In this document: piece by piece, positions 34,586 through 45,121 of the stretch
Position numbering within the stretch: the stretch's first letter is position 1
Layout: each line of letters opens with the position of its first letter
Assembly (NCBI GenBank): GCA_022495005.1
Contig: JAGYXB010000440.1
Location: forward strand, 1,736,001-1,800,000
DNA from: Rhyacophila brunnea
Lineage: Eukaryota; Arthropoda; Insecta; Trichoptera; Rhyacophilidae
Direction of reading: 5' to 3'
Length of the DNA: 64,000 nt
The notes under the pieces: model-generated
What the model was told of the DNA's origin: nothing
Databases searched by the model: none
The model's input: only the letters and a program-made list of their open reading frames with translations
Position numbers and translations under genes: made by a program

Positions 34586-34950
34586 GAGCATACTTCAGTG
34601 AAACGGAAAATAATTTTCAGCAATAGGTGTAACGTAATTTTGCAAGGGTTGCCAATCGGAGAGCGATAGTAGACCTGTGAGCACGTCAATTTGTTTTGTG
34701 ATGGCGTTGGAGGAATTAATTCTTAAATCGTGTAAAGATGACTAAAAAACGTTACGTATTAACTCGAAAAACAAAACATGTCAATGAACATATTGTTATT
34801 ACTTAAATAATAATAAACTTAACATTAAATGGACGCATGTTGAATTTTTATGACAAATTATGTTTTGTTCGTCTCGCGTCGTTTGCACAATCTGCGCGTC
34901 GCGTGGTCACGATCGTTTTAGACCATGCCTCAGCTGAAGTATATATAGCC
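34586..34950 (+). mobile_element. TTAA-flanked MITE family H, copy 2 (best TSD)
   Basis: Exact TTAA on both sides (34582-34585, 34951-34954). Ends are GAGCATACTTCAGTGAAACG and the reverse of GGCTATATATACTTCAGC. The body is collinear with copy 1: GTGTAAAGATGACTAAAAAA, AAATGGACGCATGTTG, AATCTGCGCGTCGCG. No coding sequence. Confidence 0.75.
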
Positions 34951-34954
34951 TTAA

Positions 34955-35620
34955 GTTCCAACGTCAAGAGAGTCCTTTTATTTTTACATGCATGATAATT
35001 CTCAATCCGCAATAAAAAACATTATGTTAAGAGCAAAATTAATTAAAACTACTAAGTACTTAGTATTATAAGAAACTGATTAACTTTCTATCTACTCTCT
35101 GTATAAAATAGTAACGAATGTCTACCTATTTAATTCATTCGAGAGTGCAACGCCCAATTGTCCTGGAACCCAGTTGTCCCATTCCATTGAAATCGGATAA
35201 TTCCAGTACAGGGTTTCTACTTGCCGGACTGCATAAAACAGGAGTCTCAATAATATTACAATTATGTGAATGTGTATTAACATTTATGTGTGCGAGATAA
35301 AGTCAAAAATCACTATTTTTCGGGTTATCTAAAAGAAAATCGAGTTTTGGTCAACGTTGTGTGGAAACTTCTCTTTGTGTGTAAAATGTATTGAGGATTT
35401 GATTTATTGACAGTCATTTATGATATACCTATGTTTAATTTGCTATGTTTCACATATTTCCCAATTTTAAAATTCATCGATTTAATTTCAAAACATAATA
35501 ATCAATAATTTACATCATCATCAATTTACAAGACAAATTTCACCTGTCTATTTAAATGTATTTTTCTCGGAGAATTTGTAGACAACAAAATTAACAATTT
35601 CCTAACATTTATACAAAATA
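34955..35620. other. No recognised feature
   Basis: AT-rich DNA without supported genes. Confidence 0.4.
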
Positions 35621-35630
35621 TTGATACTAC

Positions 35631-36023
35631 CGGTGACGTCCCGTGGGGGCAGGCAGATTGAGCGTCGCTTGGGGGCGGCAGTTACCCGAAGAGCGGCAAA
35701 TCGAGGAGAATTATTTGAAATATATAGAAATAGTAACCTAAACTTTGTAATAACGAAAATATCTTTCCATTAAAGAAATCAGCTCACTGGTTTTATCGGC
35801 GTTGCGATATCTAGTTTACTTCCGTTGCCCTTTGACGTACTTGGTGACCAGAAACGACACGTGCAGATTTGCGAACAATTAGTCTGATATTTTATTAGTA
35901 ATGTATCCATACAACACATTTCTTAGATTTGGACTCATGAAAGGATGATAAAAATGCTGTATAAAAAATGAGGCGGCTTTTTGGTGCTGCCTAAGGGCGG
36001 CATTTTATTTAGGGACGTCACTG
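35631..36023. mobile_element. hAT-type family E, copy 2, exact 8-bp TSD
   Basis: Ends are CGGTGACGTCCCGTGGGG and TTTAGGGACGTCACTG. The octamer GATACTAC is present at 35623-35630 and 36024-36031. Collinear with copy 1 at both ends (GGCAGATTGAGCGTCGCTTG; TGCCTAAGGGCGGCATTTTA) but about 240 bp shorter, because the middle is deleted. No coding sequence remains. Confidence 0.85.
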
Positions 36024-36084
36024 GATACTACAATAATGTATTCATTTCGTCGTTACCATTGCGTCGCTATAGATTGGTTTGTCG

Positions 36085-36340
36085 AATATCCGTTTTTGCA
36101 ATCTTGCAATCGATTTTTAACTAACTTTCCGACTAGCTAGAGATTTGAAACTCTTAGAATATATCAGAACACGATGCCAATGCATTCTTTTAATACGTTT
36201 AGCCATATTTAAGTAGAATTAAATTCATTTTCAGTTAATTTTGTTTTGTATGAAAAGTTATTTTGGAAGAAATCCGTAATCAACAACGATTCAACAGAAA
36301 ATTTAAAAACGTGGTAAATAAAAAGTTATTTTTATCTTGT
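36085..36340 (+). repeat. Dispersed repeat K, copy 3 (internally deleted)
   Basis: Shares AATCGATTTTTAACTAACTT, CGACTAGCTAGAGATTTG, AACACGATGCCAATGCATTC and AAAATTTAAAAACGTGGTAA with copies 1 and 2. It lacks the GGTTGCTAAGG middle. Confidence 0.65.
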
Positions 36341-36855
36341 AATTATTTGTATAAAAATTAATTGGAACCTTCCTTTTCTTTAAATTGCTTTGTAATGAAT
36401 ACAGCTGTAAAAACAACAATTTAAATACCTCCATGTAGTTAAATATAGGATAATAGTAATGAAATTTGTTTTTCGTCTTCTGAACATTTGACATTTGGTC
36501 TACTCGACAAACCAATTCTACAGCGACGTTGTGCAAACCAGGTTTTTTTTTAAACGCGTAAGTAGATACAGTAGCGGACCCAGGGGGGGGCAGGGGGCCT
36601 TGCCCCCCCCCCAACATATGAAAATCAACAGAATGATTTTACACATTGAAATCGAAAGCCAATAAACTATACCTTGGGCTAAGACAAACAACACGGCAAA
36701 AAATGATTTTTAATTCTCCAGCACCCTTTTTAGTAAAATTTCTTAGATTTTAATTTCTAACACAAAAATTTCGAAACACTGATGTCAGGTTTTTTTAGAA
36801 ACCCGTTCCCTAATGACATTCTCGGTGTTCACCCGAATTCTGGAGTGGTATAGGT

Positions 36856-38028
36856 GATGGCTGGGGAGGGTTGACAGGGCTCTAGCCTGGGGGCCCGGGC
36901 TGTGGGGGGCCGGCGTGTCGGGTTGACCAGATAAGTGAGATAAACACACATCATCACAACATTTTAAATTATATAATTGTCCAATATATTTTCAGATTAT
37001 TATGTGTCGATACTCGACAGCTCCATTATTAAAGTAGATGTATTGCAAATCGCCAATAATTCACTGTATAAGTACCCTCAATTTGAAGTAAAACACAATT
37101 TAAAAAACGTTAATGTAGTTTTTTACACTGTCTTTAATCTAAGCGGTGGATAGGGGGCCCGTCAAATATCCTAGCCCAGTGGTCGGCAAACTCATTAGTC
37201 AATAGAGCCAAATATCAACAGTACAACGATTGAGATTTCTTTTGTGAGCCAAATTTCTTAAACTGAAATTATATGCGTAGGTAGTAAGTAGGTACACTGC
37301 TAATTTACTTAATAAACTTTAGTTAAAGTTTTAAGTCCTAATTAAATTATAGGTAGGTACACTGAATAAAACTGAATATCATACGTAATAATGATCTTAT
37401 TTATTAATAAAAATTAAATTGTAAGTCAGGTATCCATAAAATTGAATCATGACAATGACTGACAAACTCAATGTGAATAATGGCCTTGCATCTCCTTGTA
37501 AAGTTTGGGTAAGTGAGGTTCGTATGTTGTATATTTAATTTTAACTCATCAATAAATCGATTTCTCAATTTACTCTTGATTTCCTCTCTTGGAAATCTTT
37601 TTACTAATCACAAAACTTGCAATATTAACATTGTTGAAAGATTTTATTCAGTACCTTATTAGATACAGAACTTTGTTTTTCTTGACTCTTCTCCTCAGCT
37701 GCTTTCTTCCTTGCATCATCGACAGAATATTTAGCGCAAAATTACGAGTTTTTAGTTGTAGTATCTCTCTAAATTTGAATGCGCTAATTTTTCCCGACAC
37801 ATAAATAAAGGTCGGTAAGCCATTTAAGTTTTGAATAAACGCGAAGTCTCGGTCTATTCAACATTACATTTACGGTTATCCTCTTCCATTTTCTTTGCTT
37901 CTTCTTTGTAGCCATATCAAATATGGCAGAGAGCATCTGTGGCAGAGCCGCGCTCAAGGGGCCAAAGAGCCGCAGTTTGCCGACCACTGCCCTAGCCTGA
38001 GGGCCCGTTTCAGGATGTGGGGGCCATG
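36856..38028 (-). mobile_element. MITE family C, copy 3, interrupted by a hAT
   Basis: TSD-like octamers GTATAGGT (36848-36855) and GTGTAGGT (38029-38036), 7 of 8. In minus orientation it begins GGGTTGACAGGGCTCTAGCC and ends CCCGTTTCAGGATGTGGGGG then CCATG. Without its own insertion (37177-37989 plus one TSD copy) it is about 350 bp, the family's size. The same site is occupied in the right B copy. Confidence 0.75.
37177..37989. mobile_element. hAT element with CAGTGGTCGGCAAACT ends, in family C
   Basis: The left end is CAGTGGTCGGCAAACTCATT and the right end reads inward CAGTGGTCGGCAAACTGCGG, a 16-bp TIR. Flanking octamers TCCTAGCC (37169-37176) and CCCTAGCC (37990-37997) match at 7 of 8. 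Subterminal GAGCCAAATAT and AGAGCCGCGCTC words are typical of this widespread 'GTCGGCAAACT' group of animal hATs. No transposase frame was found (longest inner frame 71-90 codons, no motif), so it is non-autonomous. It is younger than its C and B hosts. Confidence 0.85.
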
Positions 38029-38293
38029 GTGTAGGTACACTGAGTGCAATAGACAAAAGACCGATAAACGAGATATTAGGCTGTGTTGTATTGAGTAGGT
38101 TGTGTATAATTTAAAAGCAATAATACTTTTTTGTCCATTTTCAATTAATATGTTGAAACCTCAATATTAAAAAACCAAAAATCTGCGATAAACATTCGGC
38201 GAAAAGAACGACTACACCCACTACGGTGGTGGTGTAAATCAAAATAACATTTTTTTCGGTGGAATTCGGCATAAATATTGTAGCTCTCTAGAC

Positions 38294-38964
38294 CAGTGTT
38301 CCCCAAACTTTCGACATCTGTGTACCCCTTCTATAATTTTCGTAACACTGAGTACTCCTCGTCAAAGAAAAATGCATATAAGTACTTTAATAACAATCAA
38401 AATATATTCCTTTTGTAATACATAAACAAAATAATAATAAACAAAAAATAAAATTCATTCATAATAAAATATAAATCAAAGTTATATTATAAAAAAATAA
38501 CATTCATTATAAACCATGAGAAGGATGAAATTATTTATGTTGAAACGACAGATCATCATAATTTGGTTCCTTGGTTATTAATTTTAATCTGAGATGCGGT
38601 TCCACACCCAAAGGCTGTTCCTTTTTTTGACTTAATGTCTACAAATGCTGAAAAAGCAACTTCACATAGATATGAAGTTGAAAAAGGCAATGTATTTCAG
38701 GAATTTCTCTGTTAAAACTGGATACATATGTTGCATTTGCAACCTAAATGATGTTTAAGTACACTCCTTATATTTATTTTGCAAGAATCCGTCTGAAGCT
38801 AGTAATTCCAACAATTGCTCTTCTTCCGCATGCGATAAACCTAGCATGGATGTTGTATTAATGCTTGTTGCACCAGGCGTAGCCATAACCCGGTGCAGCA
38901 CGTACCCCCACCAAACTCTTCCCGTACCCCAGGGGGTATGCGTACCACACTTTGGGAAACACTG
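38294..38964. mobile_element. hAT element with CAGTGTTYCCCAAA ends, exact TSD
   Basis: The left end is CAGTGTTCCCCAAACTTTCG; the right end reads inward CAGTGTTTCCCAAAGTGTGG. The octamer CTCTAGAC is exact on both sides (38286-38293, 38965-38972). Near the ends TGTGTACCCCTTC and CGTACCCCAGGGGGTATGCG are further mirrored GTACCCC words. 671 bp without a transposase frame. The identical TSD suggests a comparatively recent insertion. Confidence 0.9.
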
Positions 38965-39301
38965 CTCTAGACCAAGCGGGTAGCACAGCCGATATTATTT
39001 AAGCAATGTTTCAGCATACTAGGTACACATGTCCAACATGGTCGCTGTTCACTTCCAATCTGCCAGTCGCTGATGACACGCTCAACGGTTACCGCCACTA
39101 TGCCTCCAATTTAATAAAAACTAGGAGAAACTGTACAAATATATCGCCGTGTATTGTGAAATTATGTAAAAATATTTATATGAAGAAGAAAAGGAGCCTA
39201 TGGGACTAATTTCCATTCTCCTCCTTCGCCCCCCCGCCCCTATATATTCAATAACAATAGTAGATTCCATCAAAGATTCCGTTTGACCAAGCACATAGAC
39301 A

Positions 39302-39360
39302 CAGTGACGTCTTTAGGTAAAGTGCCGCCCTAAAGCAGAATAAAATAATGCAACCCCTTC
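39302..39360 (-). mobile_element. Family E terminal fragment
   Basis: CAGTGACGTCTTTAGGTAAA, then GTGCCGCCCTAAAGC, matches the reverse complement of the right end of E copies 1 and 2 (GGGCGGCAT...AGGGACGTCACTG). The remainder of the element is not recognisable. Confidence 0.5.
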
Positions 39361-39682
39361 CATTAATATTCTAAAATTGTACGGCTAATTTAGTTAATAC
39401 TGCATAACGAAGGGTTGCCAGAGTAAACGTTTTATAACTGTGCACTTTTTTGCACTCTTTACTATACTGATAAGCCTCTTTGCGTAATTACCTCGCATAA
39501 CATTAGATCAAATGATATTTACTTGTATTAATATAATATATTATTTACTAATAAATAAATAGACACACAATACATGTAAAAAAATTTTTTTTGAATATTT
39601 TAAATCATTTTCATCCTAGAGCTGGAGTGCAAAGTTATGAAGCATATACTCTATCAGGGAACTCTGAGTGTGGACATTTGCG

Positions 39683-40195
39683 ACTAAAGTAAAAAGCCGA
39701 TACATTCACAACGACTGGTCCTACTTTTTCCGCCCCTCTCGTTGTTGTCTATGGATGACCTGTCATTGTTCTATAGAGTGCTCATACTGACGCGTCTGTC
39801 GTGTTCACACAGGGAATGGTTTGATTTGAATAGATAAGTTACATGATAAATAATACACTAGCATTAACACACCTTCTACAAATGTAATGCATAGATCAAT
39901 GCTACATATTTTTGGAAATCGATATTACCAACGTTTTTTGTGTGAAATACTAGTCTGACTTTGACCTGGTGATGAATAACAGGAATGTATATTATTTATA
40001 AATAACACTGATAGTTAATATATTTTGATTTGAGATGTTTGTACTTAATTCAATTTGAAACGAGAAAGGGCGAATCAATATGTCAAGCAATCTGGGATCT
40101 GATTTTGACAACTAAACAGTGGACCGCTCGTTGCTTGTGCAAAAAGATATGCTAAGGCTTTATTAATCTAAAGACGGTGCTGGTGTGGAGTAACA
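39683..40195 (+). repeat. Dispersed repeat D, copy 3
   Basis: Collinear with 14131-14700: AAAGCCGATACATTCACAAC, TTGTTCTATAGAGTGCTCAT, CGTGTTCACACAGGGAATGG, TATGTCAAGCAATCTGGGAT. It ends near CTTTATTAATCTAAAGACGG. A short deletion follows the ATGGATGACCTGTCATTG word. It lies inside the composite B element. Confidence 0.7.
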
Positions 40196-40475
40196 GGCAA
40201 CCGATCGCGAGTGTGGAAGAATATGTGATAAAATTAAACACGACGTGTCAAGAATGTCACACGTCAAATACTGACAACTGCTCTCGGTGTATGCATTGAC
40301 GCTCATTCAATATTGGTGTATTGAAGGTTGCATCACACACTATTGCACGTCTATAATGTTTGGCTCATTTTCGTAGGACACTCACAGATTCAAAAACCTG
40401 CTTCAAAATGTAATGTGTTGGGGAATAGACTATCGGAATGATATTTATTAATCTATTCTGTGATATGAACTATGT

Positions 40476-40636
40476 ATCATCATCGGCCGGGGTCAATCCA
40501 CTGCTAGATGAAGGCCTCCCCAAGCTTCTTCCAAATCTCTCGGTCCTGTGTCTTTCGCTGCCACGTATTTCCGCCGAACTTTACCAGTTCGTCAATCCAG
40601 CGGCTTTTAGGGCGACCCTGTGGCCGTTTCGTAGTA
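40476..40636 (-). pseudogene. RTE-type LINE 3' scrap, reversed
   Basis: The minus strand encodes the very end of an RTE ORF: words equivalent to RPKSRWIDELVKFGG, then AWKKLGE-like and the final W-IDSG-type codons, ending in a GATGAT tail (ATCATCATC on plus at 40478-40486). It is the same stretch as 51620-51775 in opposite orientation, with about 90% base identity by eye. It is bounded by TATGTATC-like words on both sides (about 40471-40478 and 40638-40646). It interrupts sequence just upstream of the hAT transposase relic. Confidence 0.7.
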
Positions 40637-40644
40637 TGTATCTA

Positions 40645-40971
40645 TATCATGATAAGATTTTAATTGAATTCTACAAAGGATTTTTACTTGAGGTATATCC
40701 AAATATAGTTAAAAACGCTTCTTTATTTGGAAGTACCTATATTTGTGAAAAAACATTTTCTACAATGAGCATTAATAAATCAAACTTAAGATCAAAATTA
40801 ACAGACAACCATATCGCAGCTATGTTGCGTATTCACACCACAAAATTTGAGCTTAGATTACAGTATTTAGTTTCAAACAAACAAAAATATTGCATAAATC
40901 GGTGTGTGTACTTATGTACGTGCGTTAGAAGTTATTCTTCTTTGGCGTCTAAACAAAAACAAAACTTGTAA
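40645..40971 (+). pseudogene. hAT transposase C-terminal dimerisation region
   Basis: The reading KNASLFGSTYICEKTFSTMS, then INKSNLRSKLTDNHI and AAMLRIHTT, is the hAT dimerisation block (family pattern 'fGStYlCEq-FS-M-i-K---RsrLtd-hL---lri'). It is closest in style to the GTF2IRD2/ZBED-like group. In active transposases this region dimerises the enzyme and completes the catalytic fold. Here only about 100 residues survive; the upstream RNase H-like core and BED finger are missing. The apparent start codon further upstream belongs to the reversed RTE scrap. It may be the last exon of the composite element's lost transposase. Confidence 0.75.
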
Positions 40972-41589
40972 TAACCTAGATTCTTCGGCTAGCTCTGGTG
41001 TGGTGATTTAGAATCAGGTTCACAAAATAAATAAAAGTGTTTCTTTGGTTCATCGAACTATCTATATTTCAAAGTATTACGCAACCAGAATGCATTATAA
41101 ATTATAAAAATTATGTGTTACATCGCGGCTGGTCACACGCAAAAAATACACTCTGATCTGTTTTCCTAAACGCGCCAATATAAGCATAACTTAAAAAAAA
41201 GCATCGCCTGGGTTGTATGAGTGCCTAGACATTTTCCAGTGCTTTTATAAGAATGTAGACTAAAGTAAATAGTATCATGACACCTACTTTTGTATTTCAT
41301 AAACCATCATCTACTACCTACACTATACAGGGATTTTATAAGAACTTAATACATTCGCGTAGTATGAAAATATCTTTATTCATTATTTAAATTTAGTAAG
41401 AATGCGAAAATTCTAAAAGAAATTACCATGGTAACTATTAAACAATAATCAAAACCGAATTGTCTTTAATTGATTATAAAGCAATATATACCTACATAAG
41501 TTTATGAGTGCCTAATACATTTTTTACAGTGCATCGATAGTATTTGAAAAAATAGAACATTATGATGATTTTATATTTCGTTCACAAAC

Positions 41590-42305
41590 AATCTACCTTA
41601 TCTATATTATGAAAGCCTAATACATTTTTTTTAAATATGGAATATCAATATTATTTTTAGCGTAGTAATAAATAGGTGAAAATTGTAGAAGGCATTGTCA
41701 TTTCTTCATAAACAATCTACCTGCAGGATCTTATGCGAGCTTAATACATTTTTTTTTAAAAATGCGATATCTATATTATTTTAAGCTAGGTGAAAATTCT
41801 AAAAGAAATTTTTATTTTTTTAAAACAATCTACCTGCAGGGTTCTATACGAGCCTGATACATTTTTTTCAAAATATGCGATATGAATATTATTTTAAGAT
41901 AGGTGAAAATTTTAGAAGACATTGCTATTTTTTTAAAAACAATCTACCTGCAGGTTTATATGCGAGCCTGATACTTTTTTTTCAAAATATGCGATATGAA
42001 TATTATTTTAAGATAGGTGAAAATTTTAGAAGACATTGCCATTTTTTTTAAAACAATCTACCTGCAGGGTTCTATGCGAGCCTGATACATTTTTTTCAAA
42101 ATATGCGATATGAATATTATTTTAAGATAGTTGAAAATTTTAGAAGACATTGCCATTTTTTTAAAAAACAATCTACCTGCAGCGTTCTATGCGAGCCTGA
42201 TACATTTTTTTCAAAATATGCGATATGAATATTATTTTAAGATAGTGAAAATTTTAGAAGACATTGACATTTCTTCATAAACAATCTACCTGCAGGATCT
42301 TATGG
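41590..42305 (+). repeat. Tandem array, period about 114 bp
   Basis: Six CTGCAG-containing unit starts at 41721, 41834, 41948, 42062, 42177 and 42290 give spacings of 113, 114, 114, 115 and 113. Each unit reads CAATCTACCTGCAGG, ATGCGAGCCTGATACATTTT, ATGCGATATGAATATTATTT and TTAGAAGACATTGCC. A diverged unit precedes at about 41585, and weaker traces (TATGAGTGCCTA) reach back to 41215. The last unit joins directly to the right B copy at CTTATGGCACCCC. Confidence 0.9.
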
Positions 42306-43116
42306 CACCCCCCAAACATGAAAATTATCAGGATGATTTTAAACATTGAAATTGAAAGCCAATAAACTCTAATACCTTTGGGCTTAGACAAATAAAAACA
42401 CGGCAAAAAAATGATTTGTAATAATTCTCCGGCACCCTTTTTAGAAAAATTTCTTAGATCTTAATTTCTAACACAACAATTTCGATACACTAATGTCAGG
42501 TTTTTTTAGAAACCCAATCCCTAATGGAACTGTCTAAAAATTCTCGGTGTCCACCCGAATTCCGGAGTGGTGTAGGTCATTGCTGGGGAGGGCTGACAGG
42601 GCTCTAGCCTGGGGGCCCGGGCTGTGGGGGGCCCAGCTAGTCGGGTGGACCAGATAAGTGAGATAAACACACATCATAAATTAGCTTTAATAGTAAAAAA
42701 AGTCGAACACTTTCAATTACTTATATAATTTTGCAATATATTTTTTGATTATTATGTGTCGATACTCGACAGCTCCATTATTAAAGTAGATGTATTAAAA
42801 ATCGCCAATAATTCACTGTATAAGTAATTTAATTGTATAATTAGGTTTTAATTTGAACTAAAACACAATTTGAAAAACGTTAATGTAGTGTTTCACACTG
42901 CTTTTAATCTTAGCGGTAGGTAGGGGGCCCGCTAAATATCCTAGCCTGAGGGCCCGTTTCAGGATGTGGGGACCATGGTATAGGTACACCGATTGCAATA
43001 GACAAAAGATCGATAAACGAGAAATTAGGCTGTGAAGAAGGAAAAGAGCCTATGGGACTAATTTACATTCTCCTCCTTGGGCCCCCCCCCAATATTAAAT
43101 CCTGGGTGCGCCACTG
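42306..43116 (+). mobile_element. Right partial copy of family B
   Basis: Resumes at CACCCCCCAAACATGAAAAT, matching the left copy from about 36603. It runs through TTGAAAGCCAATAAACTC and TTTTTTAGAAACCCAATCCC to GAGCCTATGGGACTAATTTA and the true terminus CCTGGGTGCGCCACTG. It lacks the left 35 bp and about 1.1 kb of the middle present in the left copy (38085-39180). It holds family C at the same position. Confidence 0.7.
42578..42977 (-). mobile_element. MITE family C, copy 4, uninterrupted
   Basis: Octamers GTGTAGGT (42570-42577) and GTATAGGT (42978-42985) match at 7 of 8. Collinear with copy 3 but without the internal hAT: GGCTGACAGGGCTCTAGCCT, GATTATTATGTGTCGATACT, CCCGTTTCAGGATGTGGGG. It gives the empty-site allele for the insertion at 37177-37989. 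Confidence 0.8.
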
Positions 43117-43421
43117 AGTAGATAGGTAGGTAAATGATTATCTTTTTAAAATTTCGGCACGGATCGTCCACTGACAGGTCTGTCAGTCAATTACGAACAG
43201 CTCGCCATAACGAAATTAACACGACGTGACATAATCTCGTAAAATGCGACGCGCTTTTCGCAGAGATGTCACACGCAATGACTATCAAACGGCTCGCTAG
43301 AATGCGTTCATACCATCCGTATCCGTAAAGCCGACTTTGTATGGATTATCCTTCATCATCGTTCACTACAAACCAATCCATTAGACTCCTTTATATATGA
43401 CCATTTTGCCAGGGTAGATTT

Positions 43422-44947
43422 GAGTCGTATAGTATCAAAAGTAGAACTGTCGCATATATGTCGAAATTGAACTAAGTATGCCACATTATTCCTCGGATCA
43501 TAATGTATGACTAGCAATATAATATTCGAATTAAAATCATATCTGTGTGGTATAAAATCGTGAAAGAAAATAGGGCTTGGTATCAAAGTTAGAACTGTTC
43601 ACGTCTTTGGAAACACAAGTAGAACTGTTCGGTTTCGACCAATCACAGAGCTGCCCTAAGTGACGTCACAATATGCCCGCTCATACATATCGTTCAGTTG
43701 TGACTGTTGACATGCCGTGTTTAAAGTTGAGTTTTTTATGGTTTTTTTTACCAAAACAAAAAAATACTGATGGCTAGTCCCTTCATGGAGTACCAACCAA
43801 CACCAGTAATAATAAACAAAGGTCGCAAGAGAAGCAGAAATCCTGAAAAATGACAGGCAGAAATCGACAAAGTTGGCAGGTCAGTGCGTGTAAAATCCAT
43901 AGGCGTATGTCAAATGTTTTGAAAATATTACTTATTAAATATTTTAATTTTATTTTATTTATCCAAATTTAAACTATTTCTATGAACTGATTATTTCATT
44001 CCTTTTTTCTTATCGATGACATATTAAGAAAAGAAATATGAAGCGTTCAAAACGTTAGGGGAATGTTTTAGTCCAGGTAGAGAATTTATATCGATCAGAC
44101 TACGGGAAACTAAAGAATATTATACAAGAAAAACAATAACATTGATACGATTCGTCCATTTACAGTTGCAAAAAGGTTGCCAAGTGAAAGAAATTTTTGA
44201 ATAAATTATTAACTAAGCATTATGGGCCACAATGGTAAACTTTACCTAGGTACTCTCCAATTCTATAAAAAAAAACATTTGATGAAAATAACTCCCGGAA
44301 TAATTTCCGAGATTCGGGGGACGTGAACTTAGGTGAAATACAAGATGACATTCTAAATGAACTTATAGTATAGATTTTATTCCGTTATTATTCTTCATAC
44401 CTAATACATTGGAAAATATGTCCTATTTTCTTTATTATAAAATATGTCATACAATAATATCTCTGTCTCCCTGTATGTTTATGGTTTCATGTTATTTTTT
44501 TAATACCCACAATATTTAATCAATTTAAAATTAAAGTATCTTAAATTTTATGTAGGTACCTATTAAAATTGAAATCGATAAATAAAAAAATACAATATTT
44601 TTATTATAATGATGTACTGCACTGGTAAATTTGAACTACTTCTTAGTGACGTCATCCACAATTGTTTGGGATCAAATACAGAACGTTACACAACCTTGGT
44701 AACAAAGACAGAACTGTATACTATGTTAATATCAAATGTAGCACTCTTCACTTTTAAAACATGTATATTTAATTATTTACAACAATCAGAATTCTGACAT
44801 ACGTAAATTCTGTTGTGTATTTCTAATTTCTAAAAGTAGAAAAATATTTTATGCTTTTATAAAACTCAAAAATCCAACAAAGCGTTTTTCGTAATTTTCT
44901 CGAAACGATGAATAGTGCACAGTTCTACATATGATTCTATACGACTC
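43422..44947. mobile_element. TIR element with 30-bp-spaced internal motifs
   Basis: The left end GAGTCGTATAGTATCAAA then AGTAGAACTGT is mirrored on the right (ACAGTTCTACATATGATT, CTATACGACTC). A 4-bp ATTT lies outside each end (43418-43421, 44948-44951). Inside, AGAACTGTT-type words recur in plus orientation at 43591 and 43621, and at 44680, 44710 and 44740, exactly 30 bp apart within each group. Each is preceded by TTGG-ATCAAA. A TAAGTGACGTCA / TTAGTGACGTCA word sits beside each group. No coding frame. It may be a TIR transposon with arrayed binding sites; the superfamily is unknown. Confidence 0.55.
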
Positions 44948-45121
44948 ATTTATAGTTTAATTAATTTATACTGAAATACAAAATCCACAGCGGAACCCTC
45001 AGGAACACCGCGAGTCGTACAGTCACAATATGTACTTATGCGAAAAAATGCTGCCCTCAACAGAAAATAATCTTTATTAGTAATAAATTAATTGTATCTT
45101 TTTATTCTCGTACTTATTTAA

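Larger units (their letters stand above)
36569..39240 (+). mobile_element. Left partial copy of family B
   Basis: From the terminal CAGTAGCGGACCC through a C run, ATCGAAAGCCAATAAACT, ACACGGCAAAAAATG and TTTTTTAGAAACCCGTTCCC to AGGAGCCTATGGGACTAATT and a C-rich run at about 39230. The outermost right terminus seen in the other copy is missing here. It carries three insertions: family C at 36856-38028 (with a hAT inside) and a hAT at 38294-38964. Confidence 0.65.
36569..43116. mobile_element. Composite hAT element (family B), 6.5 kb, exact TSD
   Basis: The outer left end CAGTAGCGGACCCAGGGGGG and the outer right end ...CCTGGGTGCGCCACTG are inverted (CAGTRGCG-ACCCAGG). The octamer AGTAGATA flanks both (36561-36568, 43117-43124), so the whole segment behaves as one insertion. 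Inside are a left partial copy (36569-39240), unrelated fragments, a tandem array, and a right partial copy (about 42306-43116) in the same orientation. A hAT transposase C-terminus at 40645-40971 may be its own gene. Internal duplication or recombination between related copies is needed to explain this layout. Confidence 0.7.

Noticed and set aside
40438..40640. N-terminal half of the 177-codon frame ending in the hAT block
   Set aside because: This half is the antisense of an RTE LINE tail (ATCATC, then GGTCAATCCACTGC), so the fused frame is an accident of insertion.
41590..42305. CRISPR array
   Set aside because: Repeats are about 114 bp with no unique spacers and the context is eukaryotic. 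It is a plain tandem array.
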